This document shows, one piece after another, positions 25,857-34,642 of a DNA stretch of 64,000 nt. Below the pieces are notes generated by a model. That model worked only from the letters and a program-made list of their open reading frames with translations, ran no database searches and was not told the origin of the DNA. The DNA is taken from NCBI RefSeq assembly GCF_015711015.1, contig NZ_CP064653.1, positions 4,734,578-4,798,577 of the forward strand, written 5' to 3'. The DNA comes from Methylomonas sp. LL1 (GTDB lineage: Bacteria > Pseudomonadota > Gammaproteobacteria > Methylococcales > Methylomonadaceae). Position 1 is the first letter of the stretch. Each line of letters opens with the position of its first letter. The position numbers were made by a program, and so were the translations under genes.

Positions 25857-26546
25857 ATGCATTCTCTTAGTGAACAAACAAATACTCCCATTATCGTGAC
25901 ACAAAACCTGGGTAAATCGGTACCCACCTCGGAAGGTCCGCTGCATATATTGGCATCGGTGGATTTAAGCATCAACCGCGCCGAAAGTATTGCCATCGTT
26001 GGCGAATCCGGTTCCGGCAAAACCACCTTGCTCAGTTTACTGGCCGGGCTGGATACTCCCAGTACTGGTTCGGTCAGCATAGCCGGCCGCGACATCACCC
26101 GGATGGACGAAGACGGCCGGGCGTTGTTGCGCAATGCCTTGATAGGCTTCGTGTTCCAGTCCTTCCAATTATTGCCGGGACTGACGGCATTGGAAAACGT
26201 GATGTTGCCGCTGGAATTGAGCGGCGATGCCAATGCCGAGGATGCCGCGCGCGGTTTGTTGCAGCGAGTCGGTCTGGCTCAACGCTTGGCGCACACGCCC
26301 AAGCAATTGTCGGGCGGAGAACAGCAGCGGGTGGCCTTGGCGCGGGCCTTTGTCACCCAGCCGGCGATTTTGTTTGCCGACGAGCCGACCGGCAACCTGG
26401 ACAGCAAAACCGGCGCCCATATCATCGATCTGTTGTTTGAATTGAATCAGGAAAAACAGACCACGCTGGTGCTGGTCACGCATGATGCCACGCTGGCGGC
26501 CCGTTGCGGGCGCATGATCAAACTGGATGCCGGGAGCGTGGTATGA
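25857..26546 (+). CDS. ybbA: ABC transporter ATP-binding protein YbbA
   Basis: The 229-residue ATPase has Walker A GESGSGKTT, the LolD/MacB-like Q-loop region FVFQSFQLLPGLTALENV, signature LSGGEQQRVALARA, Walker B ILFADEPTGNLD and the H-loop LVTHD. It pairs with the YbbP-like permease that overlaps its end by four bases. The ATG at 25857 is separated from the tesA ATG by one base; the upstream in-frame ATG at 25770 lies inside tesA and is unlikely. Transported substrate is not established for the family. Confidence 0.92.
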   Translation: MHSLSEQTNTPIIVTQNLGKSVPTSEGPLHILASVDLSINRAESIAIVGESGSGKTTLLSLLAGLDTPSTGSVSIAGRDITRMDEDGRALLRNALIGFVFQSFQLLPGLTALENVMLPLELSGDANAEDAARGLLQRVGLAQRLAHTPKQLSGGEQQRVALARAFVTQPAILFADEPTGNLDSKTGAHIIDLLFELNQEKQTTLVLVTHDATLAARCGRMIKLDAGSVV

Positions 26547-29026
26547 ACCGCTTTAGGCTGGCTTTACGATTGCTGAAACGCGATGGTCGTTCCGGCGAAC
26601 TGACCTTGCTGGTGTTGGCCTTGCTGATCGCGGTAGCCAGCTCGACTACGATTTCGCTATTCGCCGATCGGTTGCAACGCACATTCACGCTACAGGCCGC
26701 CGAGTTTCTGGCCGGCGATCTGGTGTTGGCCGGTTCCGCGCCGATTGAGCGGAACTGGCTGGATCGGGCAGCGTCATTGGGTTTAAGCCAGTCGCAAACC
26801 ACCGAATTCAGCAGCGTATTGCTGGAAAACGAGCAGATGTTGCTGGCGTCGATTAAGGCCGCCAGTCTGGGTTATCCGTTGCGCGGTTTTTTGAAAACTC
26901 TGGCTGCCGAAACGGCCGAAGAAAACAAAGCCTATCAAGGTCCCGAGCCGGGTACGGCTTGGGTGGAAAAACGGGTGTTGTCGGCGTTGCATTTAAATTT
27001 AGGTGACACGCTAACGGTGGGCGAAAAGCCGCTGACGGTAACTAAGATATTGAGTTATGAGCCCGACAAACGCGGGGATTTTTACAGCTTTTCGCCGCGA
27101 GTGCTGATTCATCGGGCCGATTTAGAGGCTACCGGCGTGATTCAGCCCGGTAGCCATGTGCATTATTTCTATCAATTCAGCGGTTCCGAAGCGGTGTTAA
27201 ACACCTATAAGCAATGGCTGAAACCGCAACTTAATCCCTCGCAACGGATTTTGGATATTCATGAAGACCGGCCGGAACTGGGTTCCGCGCTGACAAGAGC
27301 CGAGCGTTACCTGGGCTTGTCCAGCATCGTGGTAATTTTAATTGCCGGCGTGGCGATCGCGATGGCGGCCGGCCGTTATACCGAGCGCCATTTCAATGCC
27401 ACGGCCTTGTTGCGTTGCCTGGGATGCACCCAAAATGAAATCGTTCGCTTGTATGCCTTGCAGTTTTTGCTGTTGGGTACGCTCGCCAGCGCTGCCGGTT
27501 GTGCATTGGGATGGCTGGGGCAACTTGGGTTGTTTTATTTGTTAAAACCTTTATTGCCACAACAGTTGGCCAATCCGGGCGGGTGGGCAGTGGTGTTCGG
27601 TTTCGTTACCGGTATGGCAATATTACTGGGTTTTGCCTTGCCGCCGTTATTGCGCCTGAAAAGGGTTACCCCGCTACGGGTGTTGCGCCGGGAACTGGCG
27701 CCCATGCCGACCACGGCTTGGTTGATTTATGGCCTGGCTCTGGCGGTGATGTCGGTGTTGGTCTGGCGCTATAGCAATGACTGGCAAATGACGGCCAGCA
27801 TTCTGGGGGGCGGCATGCTGGTAGTGTTGATATTGGGCCTCCTGATAGCCGGTTTGCTGAGATTGATACGGCCAGGTCTGTCACGCTTGAACCTGACCTG
27901 GCGCTTTGGCGTGCAAGGCCTGTTGCGTAACAGGCGAGCAAGCATCGGCCAGGTTCTGGCTTTCGCTATCACGCTGGCGGCGATGAATCTAAGTTTTAGT
28001 GTACGTAACGATTTAATCGACCAGTGGCGGGAACAGCTACCGGATCGGGCGCCAAACCATTTTGCTCTGAATATTATCCCGGAACGACAGCAAGCTTTTG
28101 AGCAGGACTTGCAGCGGGCCGGCATAGTCAGTAGCCGGTTTTATCCGGTGGTTCGCGGACGGCTGGTGACTATCAATGACGAGGCCGTGCAGAAAAGAGT
28201 CAGCAAGGACAGCCGGGGCGAGGCCGCGACCCAGCGCGAATTGAGTCTGACCTGGTCGGAAACGGTGCCGGAGGATAACAGCATCACTGCCGGACAGGCC
28301 TGGCCGTTGGATAAACCCGGGCTGGTGTCGGTGGAGCAAAAGCTGGCGGAGAATTTGGGCATCAACGTCGGTGATAATTTGCAGTTTACGGTCGGCAGCG
28401 AGCAAGTCGGCGCCAAGGTCGCCAATATCCGCGGTTTGCAATGGGACACCATGAGGCCGAATTTTTACATGATATTCTCGCCCGGTACGCTGGATGATTT
28501 CCCGACTACCTATCTCACCAGTTTTTATTTGGCGGACTCGCAAAAAAATCTATTAAATCAATTGCTCAAAACCTATCCAGCCACCACCATACTGGAGGTC
28601 GATCAGATTCTGAAGCAGTTTAAAACCATACTGAAGCAACTGACCCAGGCCATCGATTTGTTGTTGTTGTTTGCCTTGCTGGCCGGATTTATGGTGTTGT
28701 TGGCCGCGGTCCATGCCACTTTGGACAATCGGATTCATGAGGGCGCGTTGATGCGTACCTTGGGCGCCAAACGCGACTGGCTCGGGAAAACGCACTTGAT
28801 CGAGTTTGGCTTGTTGGGCGCCCTGGCGGGATTTTTGGCCGCGATAATTTCGCAGGCGATCCTATATGTTTTATATCGCTGGGTGATGCATATCCAATTC
28901 CGGCTGGAATTTTATGCCTGGATTGGGCTACCTATCATCGGTTTTTTGGCGGTCGGCCTGATCGGATATTGGGGCGTGCGGGAGGTGGTCAATCAATCCC
29001 CAATGCGAGTGTTACGGCGCTTGTGA
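26543..29026 (+). CDS. ybbP: ABC transporter permease YbbP (FtsX-like)
   Basis: The 827-residue membrane protein has an N-terminal helix, a large periplasmic domain, then FtsX-type membrane clusters: helices near 250-390 and again at the C-terminus (LLLLFALLAGFMVLLAAVHATL, then GALAGFLAAIISQAILYVLY), ending NQSPMRVLRRL. The repeated VTPLRVLRRE / SPMRVLRR motif is typical of this family. The ATG at 26543 overlaps the ybbA stop as ATGA. With YbbA it forms a MacB-like mechanotransmission-type complex; its role is unknown, though proximity to tesA hints at envelope lipid handling. Confidence 0.92.
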   Translation: MNRFRLALRLLKRDGRSGELTLLVLALLIAVASSTTISLFADRLQRTFTLQAAEFLAGDLVLAGSAPIERNWLDRAASLGLSQSQTTEFSSVLLENEQMLLASIKAASLGYPLRGFLKTLAAETAEENKAYQGPEPGTAWVEKRVLSALHLNLGDTLTVGEKPLTVTKILSYEPDKRGDFYSFSPRVLIHRADLEATGVIQPGSHVHYFYQFSGSEAVLNTYKQWLKPQLNPSQRILDIHEDRPELGSALTRAERYLGLSSIVVILIAGVAIAMAAGRYTERHFNATALLRCLGCTQNEIVRLYALQFLLLGTLASAAGCALGWLGQLGLFYLLKPLLPQQLANPGGWAVVFGFVTGMAILLGFALPPLLRLKRVTPLRVLRRELAPMPTTAWLIYGLALAVMSVLVWRYSNDWQMTASILGGGMLVVLILGLLIAGLLRLIRPGLSRLNLTWRFGVQGLLRNRRASIGQVLAFAITLAAMNLSFSVRNDLIDQWREQLPDRAPNHFALNIIPERQQAFEQDLQRAGIVSSRFYPVVRGRLVTINDEAVQKRVSKDSRGEAATQRELSLTWSETVPEDNSITAGQAWPLDKPGLVSVEQKLAENLGINVGDNLQFTVGSEQVGAKVANIRGLQWDTMRPNFYMIFSPGTLDDFPTTYLTSFYLADSQKNLLNQLLKTYPATTILEVDQILKQFKTILKQLTQAIDLLLLFALLAGFMVLLAAVHATLDNRIHEGALMRTLGAKRDWLGKTHLIEFGLLGALAGFLAAIISQAILYVLYRWVMHIQFRLEFYAWIGLPIIGFLAVGLIGYWGVREVVNQSPMRVLRRL

Positions 29027-29062
29027 AGCTTATTACCTTGAATGAGTGACGGGCAAATTCAC

Positions 29063-29095
29063 AACGCCTGGCTCAACCGTAGCGGGGAAGGCGTT
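29063..29095. terminator. Hairpin between convergent ybbP and PEP-CTERM genes
   Basis: AACGCCT (29063-29069) and AGGCGTT (29089-29095) form a 7-bp stem with a 19-base loop, followed by TTGTG. It lies between two converging genes, where a bidirectional terminator is expected. The T-tract is poor. Confidence 0.35.
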
Positions 29096-29107
29096 TTGTG
29101 AGTTGGC

Positions 29108-29941
29108 TTAGGCCAATACGGAGCGACGGTTGCTGTGCCGGGAAAATGCCATGCCGCTCAAACCTAGCGTCAACAAGGCAAATGTTGCCGGTTCCGGCAC
29201 GTTGCTAATGATGGGGTCGACCCAGATCGCGTCATTGGCGCAATTCATGGTCCAATGAATGTCGAATTTGCCGGAAAATCCGCTGAAAGCCAGCAGCGGT
29301 ATGGCGGCTTCGATAACATAGTGGCTGTCGTCAACGTATTGGCCCATGTTGGTAAACGAGATGCCGGAATAAATGAGGTCGCCCACTCCAACCTCGGTTC
29401 CGGTGCCGCTAATGATGGATGTGGGATGGCTAGGGTCTGGGGCTAGCTTGGAGTCTTTGATGTATTCGCCGTTGCTGTCCCATAATCCATAATCCCAGGC
29501 AATGTCCCGGTAAACTTTTCCTGCATTATCTCCGGTGGTTTGAATGCCAAACTCGAAGCTGCCATCATGTCCGAAATCAATCGCAAAATCGCCTGGGCCA
29601 AAGCTGTTGCCGGTCGGATTGTTGGGGGTTGAGGGAGACAGGCCGGTGACCAGGGCAATATAAAGGTGGGTATTATCGATAAAGGTGTATAAAGCCTCCG
29701 CATCGTATGCTTGACCGCCGTATCCCGGAAAAACGCGAGTGTTTCGGTTACCCGTTTGATCCTCGACATAATATTGAGACAAGGGCACTAGCAGAGGGTT
29801 GGGAGTCCAGTCATTGATATTGCCGTTTCGGTGTAAGCCCCAATCGGCCAAATTACCATCAACATGAATGCTGGCGGCTTGCGCGGAGGTTATTAGGCAA
29901 CTGACAGTGAGGGTTAAAATTGAAAGTTTCCGATTTTTCAT
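29108..29941 (-). CDS. PEP-CTERM sorting-domain protein
   Basis: The 277-residue exported protein has a signal peptide (KLSILTLTVSCLITSAQA), a DOMON/carbohydrate-binding-like beta-rich body (IHVDGNLADWG, YTFIDNTHLYIALVTGL) and the C-terminal PEP-CTERM signal: VPEPATFALLTLGLSGMAF followed by basic SRHSNRR. Such proteins are processed by exosortase and delivered to the surface or exopolysaccharide matrix. It is divergent from a sigma54 activator; the space between holds a candidate sigma54 promoter and a dyad, so the activator probably controls it. Confidence 0.9.
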   Translation of the reverse strand: MKNRKLSILTLTVSCLITSAQAASIHVDGNLADWGLHRNGNINDWTPNPLLVPLSQYYVEDQTGNRNTRVFPGYGGQAYDAEALYTFIDNTHLYIALVTGLSPSTPNNPTGNSFGPGDFAIDFGHDGSFEFGIQTTGDNAGKVYRDIAWDYGLWDSNGEYIKDSKLAPDPSHPTSIISGTGTEVGVGDLIYSGISFTNMGQYVDDSHYVIEAAIPLLAFSGFSGKFDIHWTMNCANDAIWVDPIISNVPEPATFALLTLGLSGMAFSRHSNRRSVLA

Positions 29942-29957
29942 GAGGACTCCGAAGATG

Positions 29958-29974
29958 GTTAGGAAATACCTAAC
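29958..29974. promoter_or_regulatory. Operator-like inverted repeat at the PEP-CTERM gene start region
   Basis: GTTAGG-aaata-CCTAAC is a perfect 6-bp inverted repeat with a 5-base spacer. It overlaps the start-proximal edge of the candidate sigma54 promoter and the expected transcription start, a place suited to a repressor or an mRNA 5' hairpin. Confidence 0.35.
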
Positions 29975-29987
29975 AATTTTGGGGCCA
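29972..29987 (-). promoter_or_regulatory. Candidate sigma54 (-24/-12) promoter for the PEP-CTERM gene
   Basis: On the minus strand the sequence reads TGGCCCCAAAATTGTT. It fits the TGGC-N7-TTGC spacing of sigma54 promoters, with GC changed to GT at -12. It lies about 31 bp upstream of the start codon and about 90-100 bp from the dyad at 30050-30067, as expected for an enhancer-dependent promoter. Confidence 0.45.
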
Positions 29988-30040
29988 ATGCGTCTTAGTC
30001 TTGGAAAATACGGCGTTATAGCTACAATGCTAGTGTTACC

Positions 30041-30067
30041 TGTCAGATTTGTCAGATAGGACTGACA
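30041..30067. promoter_or_regulatory. Dyad TGTCAG-N6-CTGACA plus extra half-site (enhancer-like)
   Basis: A perfect dyad TGTCAG-N6-CTGACA lies at 30050-30067, with a further TGTCAGA direct copy at 30041-30047. It sits 68 bp before the sigma54 activator gene and upstream of the divergent PEP-CTERM gene. The arrangement resembles an upstream activating sequence for a sigma54 activator; the binding protein is inferred to be the neighbour at 30135. Confidence 0.5.
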
Positions 30068-30134
30068 TAGTCGGCGATAATGGTCCGATGGATGTCATGA
30101 AATTCCCGGCAATTGAATACTACTGAAAAGGATT

Positions 30135-31445
30135 ATGTCGCAAAGCGTCTTTAAGCTTGAATCATTGCTAGAAACCCACGAGCAGCCGTTTGTGGTTATC
30201 GGCCCCGATTTGCATGTGCTGGCTGTGAATCAAGCCTGGGAAACCGTTTTCGGTCTTGCCAGGGAAAATTTTATCGGCCAGCCTTGCTGCAATCAGCAGG
30301 GCGCCTGCCGTCATCAACGTATGTTCCAAACCCTGGAGCCCTATGCCGGTATTTTTACCGGAGATGAGCAGGCTACGAAAATGCTGCTGAATGTGCGAGG
30401 GTTTCCGTTATTAACCGCCGATGGTCGTGTGTATTTGGGCGAGTCGCAAAGTTTGTTGGTCAAGCCGGGTTCCGACGATGATCAGCCCGGACTCATCGGC
30501 AAATCGGATGCATTCATCGGGTTGAAAACCAAGTTGCAACAGGCGGCTGTTACGCCAGCTCCGGTATTGTTGTTGGGAGAAACAGGTACTGGCAAGGAAC
30601 TTGCTGCTGAATTCATACATCGACATTCGCAATATGCGCATGGCGAATTTGTGATAGCCGATTGCACGGTGTTTGGCGAGGATTTATTCGAAAGCGAGTT
30701 GTTTGGACACGAAAAAGGCGCTTTTACCGGCGCGGCTTCGAATAAAAAGGGCTTGTTCGAGTTGGCGGATAACGGCACCTTGTTTCTTGACGAGATTGGC
30801 GAGTTGCCTTTCTCCCAACAAGCAAAATTGTTACGCGCGTTGGAAAGCGGCCAATTTAGACGGGTGGGCGGTACTGCCACGCTCAATGCATCGGTCAGGG
30901 TGGTTTGCGCTACCCATAGAAATCTGGCCGAGATGGTGAGACTAGGTAGGTTTCGGGAAGACTTGTTCTACCGCTTGTCGGTTTTCCCGATCAATATTCC
31001 GCCATTGCGCGAGCGGAAGCAGGATGTTCCGGTGTTGGTTGATCATTTTTTGCGGCAATTAAGCCTGATACGGGGTGGTCAATTGACGATCGGCCGTTCC
31101 GCCTTGATCAAATTGATGCAACATAATTGGCCGGGAAATATCCGCGAACTGAGAAACTGCCTGCAACTGGCCTCGGGCTTGTGTCATGGCAATACGATAC
31201 AGGAAGCCGATATTCATTTCATGCGCGGTGCGGCTGATTCTATGGATACGGTGATTCCTGATCGGGTAGAGGCTGAGCCGGTTGAACAGCCTCAACAATC
31301 GATGACGATGCTGGAACAATATGAAGCCAACTTCATTGCTGGTTTGATCAAAAAGTACCAAGGGAATCGTAAATTAATAGCTGCCGAAATGAATATTAGC
31401 GAAAGAACGCTTTACCGCAAGCTAAACCGGCTTAACTTAAACTAG
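30135..31445 (+). CDS. Sigma54-dependent transcriptional activator with PAS sensor
   Basis: The 436-residue protein has an N-terminal PAS domain (about 10-125), a central AAA+ domain (about 135-360) and a C-terminal Fis-type helix-turn-helix (NRKLIAAEMNISERTLYRKL). The AAA+ part shows Walker A GETGTGKE, the sigma54-contacting GAFTGA loop (195-200) and Walker B LFLDEIGEL. The PAS has a close cysteine set, Cys51, Cys52 and Cys58 (CCNQQGAC), that could bind metal or sense redox. There is no receiver domain, so it senses its signal directly. Probable target: the divergent PEP-CTERM gene. Confidence 0.9.
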   Translation: MSQSVFKLESLLETHEQPFVVIGPDLHVLAVNQAWETVFGLARENFIGQPCCNQQGACRHQRMFQTLEPYAGIFTGDEQATKMLLNVRGFPLLTADGRVYLGESQSLLVKPGSDDDQPGLIGKSDAFIGLKTKLQQAAVTPAPVLLLGETGTGKELAAEFIHRHSQYAHGEFVIADCTVFGEDLFESELFGHEKGAFTGAASNKKGLFELADNGTLFLDEIGELPFSQQAKLLRALESGQFRRVGGTATLNASVRVVCATHRNLAEMVRLGRFREDLFYRLSVFPINIPPLRERKQDVPVLVDHFLRQLSLIRGGQLTIGRSALIKLMQHNWPGNIRELRNCLQLASGLCHGNTIQEADIHFMRGAADSMDTVIPDRVEAEPVEQPQQSMTMLEQYEANFIAGLIKKYQGNRKLIAAEMNISERTLYRKLNRLNLN

Positions 31446-31453
31446 GCATCAAC

Positions 31454-32377
31454 ATGCAGTCGACGTTAATGAATTGGACAATCAACGCCATCAACCCGCA
31501 AACCAACAGCTTTACGCCGCCGTTGGATATGCGTGACGCCATCTCCGGTATTCGGGCGCTTCCGCCCTTGCCCGGTAGTGCCGTGCGGATTATTAACCTG
31601 ATTTCCGATCCCAAGGCTGACGCCGATAAATTAACCGCTATCATAGAATCCGACCCGCTGTTGGCTGCCCAAATCATCCGCTGGTCAACCTCCTCGCTGT
31701 ACGGTTACCGCGGCCAAATCACCACGGTGCACGATGCGATTGTGCGCGTACTCGGCTTTAATTTTGTGCTGGATCTGGCTTTGGGACTGGCGGTGTTGGC
31801 GCCGTTGAAGGCGCCGAAGGAAGGTGTGGTCGGCACCCGGATGTTTTGGATACACGCCCTGGCCAGTACCCGTTTGATGGCTAAATTAAACGAAAAACTG
31901 CCCGAAGAGCAAAGGTTAGCATCGCAGGAGGTTTTTCTGACGGCTTTATTGCATAACATAGGCTTTCCCTTGCTTGGGCACCAGTTTCCCGACGAGTTTA
32001 AGCATTTGGACAATCTGATCAACGCCAATCCTAGTTTGTCGATCTATCATCTCGAAACCTTTGCCTTTGGCGTTAATCACGCGCAAATAGGCGCCTGGCT
32101 GATGAGCGCCTGGTCGATGCCGGCAGTCATTACCAATGTCGTTTATCACCACCACAATCCCTATTATCGGGGCGAGAATCACCCGTTAAATTTACTGACA
32201 TTTCTGAACGATTATTTGTTGGGCCAAATCGGTATCGGTGATGCCGCCAATCAAAGTTGTTCCGATGAAGCCTGGGCGGCTCTTGGTTTGGATCAAGAAA
32301 CAGGGCATCGGATTCTGGAAAACCTACAGACCGAGATCGAAGCGATTGCCGAGATGGCCGAAAGTCTGACTCATTAA
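31454..32377 (+). CDS. HDOD domain protein
   Basis: The 307-residue protein consists mostly of an HDOD domain (about 25-230; IRALPPLPGSAVRIINLISD, IIESDPLLAAQIIRWS, AIVRVLGFNFVLDLALGLAV), a relative of HD phosphohydrolases that lacks the full metal site and is usually regulatory. It follows the sigma54 activator by 8 bp, suggesting co-transcription. HDOD proteins are linked to signalling, cell cycle or motility control; no specific partner is seen here. Confidence 0.85.
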   Translation: MQSTLMNWTINAINPQTNSFTPPLDMRDAISGIRALPPLPGSAVRIINLISDPKADADKLTAIIESDPLLAAQIIRWSTSSLYGYRGQITTVHDAIVRVLGFNFVLDLALGLAVLAPLKAPKEGVVGTRMFWIHALASTRLMAKLNEKLPEEQRLASQEVFLTALLHNIGFPLLGHQFPDEFKHLDNLINANPSLSIYHLETFAFGVNHAQIGAWLMSAWSMPAVITNVVYHHHNPYYRGENHPLNLLTFLNDYLLGQIGIGDAANQSCSDEAWAALGLDQETGHRILENLQTEIEAIAEMAESLTH

Positions 32378-32466
32378 CAGCCTGTCGTCCGAGCATTTAG
32401 ACCTGCCGACCGGTCTCAAGCTGGTTACGCTTTAGCCGAGTTGAATCCGCAAATTCCGAGACATCA

Positions 32467-33921
32467 ATGCCCGACTCGTTTTGCCCTGCTTGTTTGTTGC
32501 CGGATACCGGTTTGTCCGCCTGTCCGCATTGCGGCTGGCAAGAGGGAAGGTCGCGGGTCGATGCGCTTTATCTGATTCCGGGAACCGTAGTCAATCCGCC
32601 CTATCAAGTGGCGAGGGTGCTGGGTCATGGCGGCTTCGGTATTACTTACCTGGGCTGGGACGCTAATTTACAAATCAAGGTGGCTATCAAGGAATATTTG
32701 CCACGCGAATTCGCCTATCGGGCTCCCGGCGGCGGACAGGTGATTGCCTATGACGGCGATGCACGTCCGCGGTTCGAATCGGGGTTGAATAGTTTCCTGG
32801 ATGAGGCACGGGTATTGGCCAAATTTCAGCAGCATCCGGGCATAGTCTCCGTGTTGGCGTTTTTTCGCGCATTCGGTACCGGTTACATGGTGATGGAGTA
32901 TGTGGAAGGCCAAACACTTAATCGTTATCTGCAACAGCATCTCGGGCGTTTGAATTGGAATCAAACCCTGGATATTTTCATGCAGATCATGGATGCGTTG
33001 CGCGCCGTGCATAAGGCCGGCATGCTGCATCGCGATATAGCGCCCGATAATATCTATTTGTGCGGCGATGGCCGGGTAAAGCTGTTGGATTTCGGTGCCG
33101 CCCAGGCTGGCTGGGATAGCTTGCAGCAAAGCCATGATGCGCGGATCGTGATGGTCAAACCCGGTTTCGCGCCGGAAGAACAATATCGCGACCCGCGCGA
33201 ACAGGGGCCTTGGAGCGATGTCTATAGTGTCGCCGCCAGCATGTATTACTGCCTGACCGGGCAAGCACCGCCCGATGCATTGGAAAGGCTTGAGCAAGAC
33301 CGGCTCAAGCCACCATCGGCCTACGGAGTAACAATTCCTGCGGCCGTCGAACAGGTTTTGTTGGATGCGCTGGCGGTTAGTTCCCTGCGGCGTCCGCAGA
33401 CTATCGCATCCTTGCAGAATCAATTTTTAAGTTTACAAGCCAAACCGGCGCCGGCCATTAGGGAGCCTCGATCCGAGCCGCTTATATCTCGTCAGCCGCC
33501 CGACCGCTTGCAGCCGGTCGAGCAAGGCGCTTCTCTCCCGATTTTTCATTGGCGGCGTTGGTTGCTGATCGGGTTTGTGTTGGTTTGTTTGTGGTTGTTG
33601 GCTTATCGGCTGACAGTTAACAAACAAGCCGATAGTTTGCCCGAACCTTTGCCCGCTGATCACGCCGGTTCGAGTTTTGAAAAAACGGATGAGATGGACG
33701 AGGCCGGCGATAACGCCCATCAGCGAGAGTTGGAACGGCAGGCCGCCGAAGAATTGAAGCGACAGCAGGCCGCCGCGCTGCAACGTTTTGAAGAACGGCA
33801 ACGGCAGCAAGCCGGTCCGCTCCCGGCGAATCCCAAACAACCCGATCCCAGACAGATGGAGCATTTGCGTAGCCTATGCGCCGAATGGGGCGCTACAATG
33901 GATTGTGAAAACGTCCGATGA
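32467..33921 (+). CDS. Ser/Thr protein kinase with N-terminal zinc ribbon
   Basis: The 484-residue protein starts with a zinc ribbon (Cys6, Cys9, Cys19, Cys22; CPAC...CPHC), then a kinase domain (about 45-330): glycine loop GHGGFG, Lys75 in VAIKEY, catalytic HRDIAPDN (188-195), DFG (208-210). A membrane helix lies near 361-383 (WLLIGFVLVCLWLLAY) and a glutamine/arginine-rich coiled coil near the end. The catalytic loop has Ala in place of the usual Lys, a variant seen in related bacterial kinases. It opens a second kinase/FHA/VWA/phosphatase module. Targets unknown. Confidence 0.9.
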   Translation: MPDSFCPACLLPDTGLSACPHCGWQEGRSRVDALYLIPGTVVNPPYQVARVLGHGGFGITYLGWDANLQIKVAIKEYLPREFAYRAPGGGQVIAYDGDARPRFESGLNSFLDEARVLAKFQQHPGIVSVLAFFRAFGTGYMVMEYVEGQTLNRYLQQHLGRLNWNQTLDIFMQIMDALRAVHKAGMLHRDIAPDNIYLCGDGRVKLLDFGAAQAGWDSLQQSHDARIVMVKPGFAPEEQYRDPREQGPWSDVYSVAASMYYCLTGQAPPDALERLEQDRLKPPSAYGVTIPAAVEQVLLDALAVSSLRRPQTIASLQNQFLSLQAKPAPAIREPRSEPLISRQPPDRLQPVEQGASLPIFHWRRWLLIGFVLVCLWLLAYRLTVNKQADSLPEPLPADHAGSSFEKTDEMDEAGDNAHQRELERQAAEELKRQQAAALQRFEERQRQQAGPLPANPKQPDPRQMEHLRSLCAEWGATMDCENVR

Positions 33922-34075
33922 CGGCGGTATTCACCGCGTAATAATTGTCTGGCGTGTCCGATAGCTTTTAAACGATGTGCAGGGACCCATTAGCCATGTT
34001 TAGGACGGGTTTTGCATGCGTTCTGGCGATCAACTACTATTTCGCCACGCGCTCAATAATCAACAGGGGATAACC

Positions 34076-34639
34076 ATGAAACTGATACGCTGTGAACGCG
34101 GCCACTATTACGACTCTCGGCAACATAGTAGCTGTCCCACCTGCGGCGTGCCCGGGCTGGATGTACAAAATACTCAAGCCAAACCGGCAGCTCCCGAGGC
34201 GGAGTCCATGGTGACGCAAGTGCGAGGACAGGGCGGCGTGCAGGCCGATGTCGGAGTGACGGTGGCGATGGTGCGCAAGAAAATCGGCATTGATCCGGTG
34301 GTCGGCTGGCTGGTGTGCATCGATGGCCCGGAAAAAGGCCGGGATTATAGGGTGCGTAGTGAACGCAACGGCATTGGCCGAGGTTCGGACATGGCGATTT
34401 GCATCAATGGTGATGAAGCCATATCACGCGAGAATCATGCCTATATTAGTTTCAATCCGCGTAAGGCCAGTTTTCGGATCGCTCCCGGCGACGGCCGAGG
34501 CATGATTTATCTGAATGGCGAGGAGGTCGATGTGCCGATGCCGTTACAGGCTTATGACCGTATCGAATTGGGCCAGACCCATCTGTTGTTCGTGCCCCTG
34601 TGCGGCGAAAAATTCAATTGGGAAACCCAGGGGGCTTGA
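34076..34639 (+). CDS. FHA domain protein with zinc ribbon
   Basis: The ATG at 34076 with AGGGGA five bases before it gives 187 residues. An N-terminal zinc ribbon-like stretch (CERGHYYDSRQHSSCPTC) precedes an FHA domain (about 90-180; GIGRGSDMAICIN, AISRENHAYISF, MIYLNGEEV). FHA domains read phosphothreonine, so it is a plausible reader for the upstream kinase. It abuts the VWA-FHA gene, which begins 3 bp after its stop. Confidence 0.85.
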   Translation: MKLIRCERGHYYDSRQHSSCPTCGVPGLDVQNTQAKPAAPEAESMVTQVRGQGGVQADVGVTVAMVRKKIGIDPVVGWLVCIDGPEKGRDYRVRSERNGIGRGSDMAICINGDEAISRENHAYISFNPRKASFRIAPGDGRGMIYLNGEEVDVPMPLQAYDRIELGQTHLLFVPLCGEKFNWETQGA

Positions 34640-34642
34640 GCC

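Noticed and set aside
25856..26233. N-terminal extension of tesA to 26233
   Set aside because: The extension lies antisense inside ybbA, while the ATG at 25855 gives a clean signal peptide.
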